Positions 1-5,385 of a DNA stretch of 5,385 nt are shown in pieces. The translations under genes and the position numbers were made by a program. The notes beneath the pieces are model-generated. The model was not told the DNA's origin, ran no database searches, and was given only the letters and a program-made list of their open reading frames with translations. The DNA is taken from NCBI GenBank assembly GCA_030705745.1, contig JAUZPT010000223.1, positions 1 through 5,385 of the forward strand. Reading direction: 5' to 3'. Numbering within the stretch: the first letter of the stretch is position 1; each line of letters begins with the position of its first letter. This DNA comes from Bacillota bacterium. GTDB lineage: Bacteria > Bacillota > Bacilli > Bacillales > Cytobacillaceae.

Positions 1-2
1 AA

Positions 3-28
3 GCGCCGGGGGACTGACCCCTTTTTTT
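3..28 (+). terminator. Possible terminator or GC-rich repeat fragment at window edge
   Basis: A GGGG/CCCC stem (9-12 with 18-21) encloses the loop ACTGA and is followed directly by seven T residues (22-28), as in an intrinsic terminator on the plus strand. The stem is only 4 bp, and the preceding GCGCC at 3-7 has no partner inside the window, so it is weak as a terminator. It may be the tail end of the preceding transcription unit, or the edge of a dispersed GC-rich intergenic palindrome cut by the window boundary. The GC content contrasts sharply with the AT-rich DNA that follows. Confidence 0.35.
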
Positions 29-77
29 ACTAGCATCTAGGATAAAATACTCATTATTCTACGAGTTGATAATTACC

Positions 78-108
78 TTGTAACGATATTGTAATATAAT
101 GCTATAAT
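78..108 (+). promoter_or_regulatory. Candidate sigma-A promoter with extended -10 for the GGDEF-EAL gene
   Basis: A perfect TATAAT at 103-108 is preceded by TG at 100-101, giving the extended -10 form TGnTATAAT. A TTGTAA box at 78-83 could be its -35, with a rather long 19-base spacer that an extended -10 would tolerate. Two more exact TATAAT hexamers lie at 95-100 and 114-119, and a second TTGTAA is at 89-94, so the exact start point is uncertain. A start near 115 would give a leader of about 125 bases before the GTG at 240. Inferred by eye only. Confidence 0.45.
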
Positions 109-223
109 ATTTGTATAATATAGGGCATTCATAATTTTTTTCTCTCCTTAAAAAATCCGAGGCAGGAATGAGGAGATCTTTTTTTGTGCAACAATGTCGA
201 ATTTTGTCTTTTTTCTTTTCAAC

Positions 224-229
224 AGGAGG
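224..229 (+). promoter_or_regulatory. Ribosome binding site that decides the GTG start at 240
   Basis: AGGAGG at 224-229 is a full-strength Bacillus Shine-Dalgarno and sits 10 bases before GTG at 240. The in-frame ATG at 168 has only a GAGG at 159-162 in front of it and would add 24 residues (beginning MRRSFFVQQC) ahead of the signal anchor. The GTG start places the lysine/arginine-rich cap and hydrophobic helix at the very N terminus, which is the usual arrangement. Confidence 0.65.
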
Positions 230-239
230 ATCTATCAGC

Positions 240-2798
240 GTGAAAATCAAAAGAAAAATACCATTATTGTTTACATTGCTCGTTTTTGGAATATTACTTT
301 CCAATAATACAATTCATTATTTACGCTCAAAAGAACAATTATTGAACCAAAACGAACGAGAAATCGCGCTGATTGCTCAAGAATTAAGCTATCAGGTATT
401 ACAAGCAAAGGATGGAAGCTTGTTTGTTGAGGATATTATTGGCAAGGAGCTGAGAATGGCTTCAATTGCCATTCAAAAGTCTTTGCCTTCCAAACATGAG
501 CAAGTGAAAAATGATCAATTAACAGCGCTGGCGAAGGAATTGATGATTTCGCATATCACCCTTTTGGCCAAATCAAAAAATGATATTATCGGAGTAAAAT
601 CGTCCGATCCCAATGAAATCAATATGTCTACGAAAGATTGGGGATATTGGTATGACGCTTACCAGCAGCTATTCCGAAATAAAAATGCCGTCGTAGAAAA
701 GGGGCAATCGCTTCCCCATTACTGGTCGGGACCAATTGAAATCGCTTCGAGCAATCCGGACCATACTGATAAATGGGGATATTATTATGACGGAACAACC
801 AACTATATAATTGATCCGTATCTTAGAGATAAAGCTGTACTTGAATACGGAAATCGATTCGGGCCGAAGAAAATCATCGATCGTTTTACGAGCAGTTTAA
901 AGGGAGTTCTAGAATTAACTGTATTTAATCCTGCGAAATTCGGAGAAAAACGGGATTTGGACTATTCCAATGGTAATCAATTCGTAAAAATTTCCTCCCG
1001 CCCTATCTGGTATGGAAATTATCATTTTAAAAATACTTTAAAAGATAAAAAATATATTGACTTAGCTTTTAAAACTAATAAGACATTAAATTACATTGAA
1101 AAATTGAATGGGAAAACCGTACAAAAAACATTCGTTCCAGTAGGAATTCACTCCGATCAACCATTCGTACTTGGATTCACGTATGATTACGGAATTATCC
1201 AACAACAACTGCAACAGGAAATGATAAGCCATCTTATCCTCTCTGGAATTTTCATGCTGATTGTTTTGCTGATAAGCGCGATCTTCTCAAGGACGATCAC
1301 CAAACCAATCGATTTCATTGCCGAACAAGTGAATGAAATTGCGAAAGGTAATTTTGGGAAAACGATTGATACGAAAAAAAAGGATGAACTCGGATTTTTA
1401 GCTGAAAATGTAAATGCGATGTCACTTTCGTTAAAATCCTATGTGGACCATTTTAAAGATAGTCAAAAAATAATTGAATTTCAGGCATTACATGATCCAT
1501 TAACCGCCCTTCCGAATCGAAGATATGCAATGGAACGCTTAATCGGAATGCTTGAAAAAGCAAAGCTAAACAATCAAAATGTTGCGATTTTGTTTATTGA
1601 TATTGATCGATTTAAGAATGTAAACGATTCACTCGGACACAACAAGGGTGACGAGTTGATTCAACAAATAGCGAACCGCTTGAAAGAATGCTTTCCGCAG
1701 GATAATTGCGTCATATCTAGGCAGGGTGGAGACGAATTTCTGATCATGCTCGAAAATGTGCAAAGAGATAATTTGAAAAATATCAGCAATAAAGTAGTAG
1801 AACTTCTTAAAAAACCCTACTTTATTGATGAAACAGATATCTTTGTTGGCGCAAGCTGCGGGATTAGTTTATTCCCTGAACATAGCGAAAATATGGACAC
1901 ACTGATCATGTACGCGGACATGGCGATGTACGAAGCAAAAAATCAAGGTGGAAACTGTGCTGTTTTTTATAGCCATTGGTTAAATGAAAGAAATCATAAT
2001 CGAATTCGAATTGAGTCGCGCCTTCGAAAGGCGATTGATGAGCAGCAAATCGATGTAGTTTATCAGCCGATGATTAATGCCAATAACGGAAATATTATTG
2101 GGGCCGAAGCTCTTGTGCGCTGGAATGACACAGAGTTGGGATTTGTTTCTCCGTCAACTTTTATTCCGGTCGCTGAGGATTCAGGGCTAATCCAGCAGCT
2201 TTGGGAACAAGTGATGACACGTGCCTGCAGCGATGCAAAGAGGTGGAATGAAAAATATAGTGAAGAGCTTAAGATGGCTGTGAATTTCTCAGCCAAGCAA
2301 TTTCAGGAAACACCTACAATGGTTAAGAAAGTAAGAGAAATCCTTGAAGAATGCCGTTTTCCTACAGCGCAATTTGAAATAGAAATTACCGAAAGTGTTC
2401 TTTTATATAATACAAATGAAACAATAGCTGCATTAAGTGAGCTTCAACAGGACGGTGTTACAATTTCCATAGACGATTTTGGAACAGGCTATTCTTCATT
2501 GAGCTATTTAAAAAAATTCCCAATCGACAAATTGAAAATTGATCGATCCTTCATTCAGGATATTGATGAAAACTATAACCATACGGAAATTACTGATGCC
2601 ATTATTAATTTGGCTAGAAGCCTTCATTTGCAAGTGATTGCAGAAGGAGTGGAAAAGGACTTTCAGCTTCGTTATTTGCTCGAAAACGATTGTGAGGAAA
2701 TGCAAGGCTATTATTTTAGTAAGCCCGTCGAGTCTGCAATTTTCGAAACATTATTAGCTGAACAAGGAGTTTATACAGCCCATTACAAAAATAGATAA
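240..2798 (+). CDS. Membrane-bound sensor GGDEF-EAL protein (c-di-GMP cyclase/phosphodiesterase)
   Basis: This 852-residue bifunctional cyclic-di-GMP enzyme is numbered here from the GTG start at 240. A positively charged start (VKIKRK) leads into a membrane helix at about 7-23. An extracytoplasmic sensor region follows to about 325, rich in Trp and Tyr; I cannot assign its family, though Cache- or CHASE4-like folds are possible. A second helix lies at about 329-349, then a HAMP linker at about 350-399. The GGDEF domain (about 413-575) has the intact motif at 496-500 and a DIDRFKNVND metal/nucleotide segment. The inhibitory RxxD site is absent: QDNC occupies that place. The EAL domain (about 590-838) has EAL at 623-625, the NFSAKQF Asn at 682, EITE at 715-718, DDFGTG at 745-750, the Lys of DKLKID at 764, EGVE at 802-805 and QGY at 822-824. 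It therefore looks competent for c-di-GMP hydrolysis to pGpG, and synthesis from GTP is also possible. Both catalytic domains should face the cytoplasm. It appears monocistronic, with its own promoter and terminator. Family assignment is firm; the ligand and net activity are unknown. An upstream ATG at 168 is the alternative start. Confidence 0.95.
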   Translation: MKIKRKIPLLFTLLVFGILLSNNTIHYLRSKEQLLNQNEREIALIAQELSYQVLQAKDGSLFVEDIIGKELRMASIAIQKSLPSKHEQVKNDQLTALAKELMISHITLLAKSKNDIIGVKSSDPNEINMSTKDWGYWYDAYQQLFRNKNAVVEKGQSLPHYWSGPIEIASSNPDHTDKWGYYYDGTTNYIIDPYLRDKAVLEYGNRFGPKKIIDRFTSSLKGVLELTVFNPAKFGEKRDLDYSNGNQFVKISSRPIWYGNYHFKNTLKDKKYIDLAFKTNKTLNYIEKLNGKTVQKTFVPVGIHSDQPFVLGFTYDYGIIQQQLQQEMISHLILSGIFMLIVLLISAIFSRTITKPIDFIAEQVNEIAKGNFGKTIDTKKKDELGFLAENVNAMSLSLKSYVDHFKDSQKIIEFQALHDPLTALPNRRYAMERLIGMLEKAKLNNQNVAILFIDIDRFKNVNDSLGHNKGDELIQQIANRLKECFPQDNCVISRQGGDEFLIMLENVQRDNLKNISNKVVELLKKPYFIDETDIFVGASCGISLFPEHSENMDTLIMYADMAMYEAKNQGGNCAVFYSHWLNERNHNRIRIESRLRKAIDEQQIDVVYQPMINANNGNIIGAEALVRWNDTELGFVSPSTFIPVAEDSGLIQQLWEQVMTRACSDAKRWNEKYSEELKMAVNFSAKQFQETPTMVKKVREILEECRFPTAQFEIEITESVLLYNTNETIAALSELQQDGVTISIDDFGTGYSSLSYLKKFPIDKLKIDRSFIQDIDENYNHTEITDAIINLARSLHLQVIAEGVEKDFQLRYLLENDCEEMQGYYFSKPVESAIFETLLAEQGVYTAHYKNR

Positions 2799-2810
2799 TA
2801 ATAAGAGAGG

Positions 2811-2843
2811 AAGAGGAGCCATTAGGTTTCTCTTTTCTTTTTT
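2811..2843 (+). terminator. Intrinsic terminator after the GGDEF-EAL gene
   Basis: A 10-bp stem pairs 2811-2820 (AAGAGGAGCC) with 2825-2834 (GGTTTCTCTT), including two G-U pairs, around the four-base loop ATTA. A T-rich run with one C interruption follows to 2843. It begins 12 bases after the TAA of the GGDEF-EAL gene, which separates that gene from the exporter pair. Confidence 0.8.
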
Positions 2844-2891
2844 ATGTGAAAACCCTAGTTGAAAATTAAATTAATTGTAGAGGGGGAAGCC

Positions 2892-2921
2892 TTGTAACAG
2901 TAGGGATATTAAGAATTTAAT
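2892..2921 (+). promoter_or_regulatory. Candidate promoter overlapping an operator, upstream of the exporter pair
   Basis: TTGTAA at 2892-2897 and TTTAAT at 2916-2921 are spaced by 18 bases and fit a sigma-A promoter (four and five of six consensus bases). The -10 box runs into the palindrome at 2917-2936, so a bound repressor would block RNA polymerase. Transcription from here would give a leader of about 155 bases before the ATG at 3085. No promoter closer to 3085 convinced me: TTGTCA at 3023-3028 lacks a well-placed -10. Confidence 0.45.
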
Positions 2922-2936
2922 CAAACGTTTGATTAA
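2917..2936. promoter_or_regulatory. Perfect 20-bp palindrome, probable TetR-family operator
   Basis: TTAATCAAACGTTTGATTAA reads identically on both strands with no mismatch and no spacer. Its length, full symmetry and AT-rich flanks around a central CAAACGTTTG are typical of operators for dimeric TetR/AcrR-family repressors. It has no loop and no T-tract, so it is not a terminator. It covers the end of a candidate -10 box, which is the classic place for repression. No regulator gene is present in the window, so the cognate protein and its effector are unknown. Confidence 0.6.
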
Positions 2937-2974
2937 GAAAAGTCTGCAAAAATTTTCAAGAAGATTTCTCGGCG

Positions 2975-2981
2975 AAGGAGG
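2975..2981 (+). promoter_or_regulatory. Orphan Shine-Dalgarno sequence in the exporter leader
   Basis: AAGGAGG is a near-ideal ribosome binding site, but no ATG, GTG or TTG occurs at a usable distance downstream. The only candidate is ATT at 2990-2992, which opens an eight-codon frame ending at the TAA at 3014-3016. It may be a relic of a lost gene start, a site for a rare ATT-initiated leader peptide, or chance in a purine-rich stretch. Confidence 0.35.
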
Positions 2982-3017
2982 TAGAAAAAATTAGTTTTCC
3001 TGTTATTTCTCAATAAA

Positions 3018-3034
3018 TTTGATTGTCAATCATG
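3018..3034. repeat. Short inverted repeat in the exporter leader
   Basis: TGATTG (3020-3025) and CAATCA (3027-3032) form a perfect inverted repeat around one T. The TTTGATT at 3018-3024 repeats a half-site of the 20-bp palindrome at 2917-2936, but the halves here are in the opposite order. It could be a secondary binding site or chance in AT-rich DNA. Confidence 0.25.
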
Positions 3035-3072
3035 TTATCAATTAAACTGTTAAAGATAATCAGCTTATTTTT

Positions 3073-3078
3073 GGGGAG
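3073..3078 (+). promoter_or_regulatory. Ribosome binding site of the first exporter gene
   Basis: GGGGAG lies six bases upstream of the ATG at 3085 and supports that start; no other in-frame start nearby has a comparable site. Confidence 0.6.
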
Positions 3079-3084
3079 ATTACA

Positions 3085-3846
3085 ATGGACATTCAGGAGC
3101 ATTCAATCGATGGCGTAATGGAAGTGTGCTTATTGGCGGGGAAAATTATGCTTCAAAGTGGTGCTGAAACGTATCGGGTTGAAGATACGATGATGCGAAT
3201 TGCTTCCTTTTTCGGAATTCGTCAATCGCATAGTTATGTTACTCCTACGGGAATCATTTTTTCCGCTGAAGGCAATGAGCCAACGAAAACAAAGCTTATT
3301 CGAATATCGGAACGATCAACCGATTTAAAAAAAGTGACGATGGTGAATAGCATTTCGCGCAAAATTAGCAATGGGGAACTGGGCCTTGAAGATGCCTTGC
3401 TTCAATTAAAAGAAATCGATTTATTGAACGTGACCTTCCCTTTTTCGGTTCAAGTAGCTGCAGCTGCTCTTTCCAGCGGCTGTTTCTTAATTATGTTTAA
3501 CGGCACGTGGCATGATTTTTTTCCCTCTATCGTTTCAGGAGGAATTGGATTTCTTGGCTTCGTTTATTTCCACCGGCTTGTGCCGATTAAGTTTTTTTCA
3601 GAGTTCCTGGCTTCATTTATTATCGGGATACTGACCCTTTTGTTTGTTAAAACGGGATGGGGCCACGAGTTGGATAAAATTATTATTGGTTCGGTCATGC
3701 CACTGGTCCCAGGACTGTTAATTACCAATGCGGTTCGTGATTTGATGGCCGGCCATCTTGTTTCTGGACTATCGAAAGGTGCGGAGGCTTTTCTGACCGC
3801 TTTTGCGATCGGTTCGGGAATTGCGGTCGTGTTATCCTTTTTATAA
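3085..3846 (+). CDS. ThrE/YjjP-type exporter subunit (DUF1212 family)
   Basis: This 253-residue protein belongs to the threonine/serine exporter (ThrE) family, N-terminal type, equivalent to E. coli YjjP (about 256 residues). A soluble N-terminal half carries the hallmark SGAETYRVEDTM at 25-36 and RISERSTDL at 73-81. About five hydrophobic helices follow, near 117-137, 144-164, 170-189, 196-214 and 231-253. The conserved PLVPG (206-210) and NAVRDLMAGHLVSGLSKG (215-232) segments lie around the last two. It should form a membrane complex with the next gene's product; the two together correspond to single-chain ThrE of Corynebacterium. ThrE exports threonine and serine, while YjjPB of E. coli has been linked to succinate export, so the substrate here is open. 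It is the first gene of a two-gene operon, downstream of a possible repressor operator at 2917-2936. No truncation or missing motif is seen. Confidence 0.92.
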   Translation: MDIQEHSIDGVMEVCLLAGKIMLQSGAETYRVEDTMMRIASFFGIRQSHSYVTPTGIIFSAEGNEPTKTKLIRISERSTDLKKVTMVNSISRKISNGELGLEDALLQLKEIDLLNVTFPFSVQVAAAALSSGCFLIMFNGTWHDFFPSIVSGGIGFLGFVYFHRLVPIKFFSEFLASFIIGILTLLFVKTGWGHELDKIIIGSVMPLVPGLLITNAVRDLMAGHLVSGLSKGAEAFLTAFAIGSGIAVVLSFL

Positions 3847-3847
3847 A

Positions 3848-3856
3848 GGAAGGTGA
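3848..3856 (+). promoter_or_regulatory. Ribosome binding site that decides the start of the second exporter gene
   Basis: GGAAGGTGA lies directly against the ATG at 3857 but at a normal distance from the ATG at 3863 (seven bases after AAGGTG). The second ATG is therefore preferred. An AAAGGA at 3845-3850, overlapping the previous stop codon, could still serve 3857. Confidence 0.5.
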
Positions 3857-3862
3857 ATGGAA

Positions 3863-4321
3863 ATGGCGATTATGGCTCAATTATTAACAAGTTTTTTTGC
3901 AACCGGAGCTTTTGGAATCATTTTTAATGCGCCAAAGCAATCATTGATTAAGTGTGGATTGGTAGGAATGGTTGGCTGGCTTATTTATGTTCTTATGGTG
4001 GATAACGGAATCGATGCCGTTCCGGCTACATTGACGGCAGCATTTATTATCGCGGTGATCAGCCATATTTTAGCCAAGGTTTATAAAACTCCGGTCATTA
4101 TTTTCAGTGTTGCAGGAATTATTCCGCTCGTACCGGGAGGACTTGCGTACGATGCCATGCGTAATTTTGTTCAGAACGATTACTACTCCGCTCTCGCACT
4201 AGCGGCGAAAGCTTTCATGCTTTCAGGTTCAATTGCCTTCGGTCTTGTTTTTTCGGAAGTTATCAACCAGGTATGGAGAAAAGTAATGTTGCAATCTAAA
4301 AACAAAAAAATGCTTAATTAA
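3863..4321 (+). CDS. ThrE/YjjB-type exporter subunit (DUF3815 family)
   Basis: This protein of 152 residues (154 if the ATG at 3857 is used) is the short membrane partner of the preceding exporter gene, equivalent to E. coli YjjB (about 157 residues) and to the C-terminal half of ThrE. It is almost entirely hydrophobic, with about four to five helices. Numbered from 3863, these lie near 3-22 (ending in GAFGIIFNAP), 30-46, 54-72, 77-95 and 113-135. The motif PLVPGGLAYDAMRNF at 88-102 mirrors PLVPGLLITNAVRDL in the upstream protein, showing that the two subunits share an ancient repeat. The tail is lysine-rich (QSKNKKMLN), consistent with a cytoplasmic C terminus. The gene starts 16 bases after the preceding stop, so the two are almost certainly co-transcribed and their products assemble together. 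Substrate is not determined by sequence; threonine/serine or dicarboxylate export are the known family precedents. Confidence 0.9.
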   Translation: MAIMAQLLTSFFATGAFGIIFNAPKQSLIKCGLVGMVGWLIYVLMVDNGIDAVPATLTAAFIIAVISHILAKVYKTPVIIFSVAGIIPLVPGGLAYDAMRNFVQNDYYSALALAAKAFMLSGSIAFGLVFSEVINQVWRKVMLQSKNKKMLN

Positions 4322-5198
<877 letters not shown>

Positions 5199-5201
5199 TA
5201 T

Positions 5202-5236
5202 AAAAGAAAAAGAGCCGAAAAAGGCTCTTTTCTTTT
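5202..5236. terminator. Bidirectional intrinsic terminator between map and the MFS gene
   Basis: AAAAAGAGCC on the left pairs with GGCTCTTTT on the right around the loop GAAAAA (5217-5222), giving nine continuous pairs (5208-5216 with 5223-5231). The stem extends through AAAAG (5202-5206) with CTTTT (5232-5236) if A5207 is bulged. T-runs follow on the plus strand, and A-runs on the left become T-runs on the minus strand, so it can end both convergent genes. It starts four bases after the map stop codon. Confidence 0.85.
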
Positions 5237-5385
5237 ATTTATATGATTTCGTGGACCTAGTTCTTTTTTCAATAGAGGCACTCCAAGCTGTAAGTAAAAC
5301 AGCTCCAAACACCATGACACCGCCAATCCAAGGTGTGTTAATTAATCCGATTGAGTCAACGATAAGACCTCCAACAAATGCACCA
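5235..5385 (-). CDS. C-terminal end of an MFS transporter (partial)
   Basis: The minus strand carries an open frame entering from the right edge, with 49 complete codons before TAA at 5237-5235. The visible residues are GAFVGGLIVDSIGLINTPWI, then a hydrophobic stretch GGVMVFGAVLLTAWSA, then a basic tail (SIEKRTRSTKSYK). A Gly-rich GGLIVDS turn followed by a final hydrophobic helix and a short charged cytoplasmic tail is typical of the last two helices of 12-helix drug:H+ antiporter-type (DHA1) major facilitator proteins such as AraJ/YdhP-like exporters. The start and most of the gene lie outside the window, so substrate cannot be judged. Its stop codon lies at the edge of the shared terminator hairpin, and it converges on map. 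Confidence 0.75.
   Translation of the reverse strand, partial: GAFVGGLIVDSIGLINTPWIGGVMVFGAVLLTAWSASIEKRTRSTKSYK

Noticed and set aside
59..304. Minus-strand open frame of 81 codons
   Set aside because: It overlaps the promoter and the start of the GGDEF-EAL gene, has no ribosome site, and its translation has no recognisable domain; a shadow frame.
2063..2296. Minus-strand open frame inside the EAL domain
   Set aside because: Antisense to a conserved catalytic region; the opposite strand fully explains the sequence.
2508..2705. Minus-strand open frame near the end of the GGDEF-EAL gene
   Set aside because: Antisense shadow of the conserved DKLKID to QGY part of the EAL domain, with no start signals.
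3023..3060. Promoter using TTGTCA (3023-3028) and GATAAT (3055-3060)
   Set aside because: The spacer is 26 bases, too long for sigma-A, and no suitable -10 lies at 16-18 bases.
2850..3084. A c-di-GMP or other riboswitch in the exporter leader
   Set aside because: No conserved aptamer pattern (for example GEMM) or terminator/antiterminator pair could be recognised; AT-rich sequence with only short inverted repeats.

Overview
The window looks like chromosomal DNA from a low-GC Gram-positive bacterium of the Bacillaceae (Bacillus, Neobacillus or a close relative). The evidence is AT-rich intergenic DNA, purine-rich Shine-Dalgarno sites of the AGGAGG/GGTG type, a GTG start with a strong ribosome site, sigma-A-like promoters, U-tract terminators, and protein sequences that read like Bacillus homologues. 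This is inference from reading; no search was run.

Layout: positions 1-239 hold a short GC-rich hairpin with a T-run at the window edge and an AT-rich promoter region with an extended -10 box. Positions 240-2798 (+) encode a membrane-anchored GGDEF-EAL protein for cyclic-di-GMP turnover, with a large extracytoplasmic sensor region and a HAMP linker, closed by an intrinsic terminator. The 286-base gap after it carries a perfect 20-bp palindrome overlapping a candidate promoter -10 box, and an orphan Shine-Dalgarno without a usual start codon. Positions 3085-3846 and 3863-4321 (+) are a tightly spaced gene pair for a split ThrE-type (YjjP/YjjB-like) exporter. Positions 4458-5198 (+) encode a type I methionine aminopeptidase that most resembles the second Bacillus paralogue (MapB/YflG type). 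A terminator hairpin that can work in both directions follows it, and the tail of a major facilitator transporter gene enters from the right on the minus strand (5235-5385).

The genes do not form one pathway. There are three transcription units on the plus strand (sensor c-di-GMP enzyme; exporter pair; aminopeptidase) and one convergent unit on the minus strand. The most interesting part is the regulatory gap before the exporter pair, where a TetR-type operator seems to control a long leader. I see no mobile element, CRISPR array, tRNA or rRNA, and no convincing new multi-gene system; this is mostly ordinary core or near-core Bacillaceae sequence.
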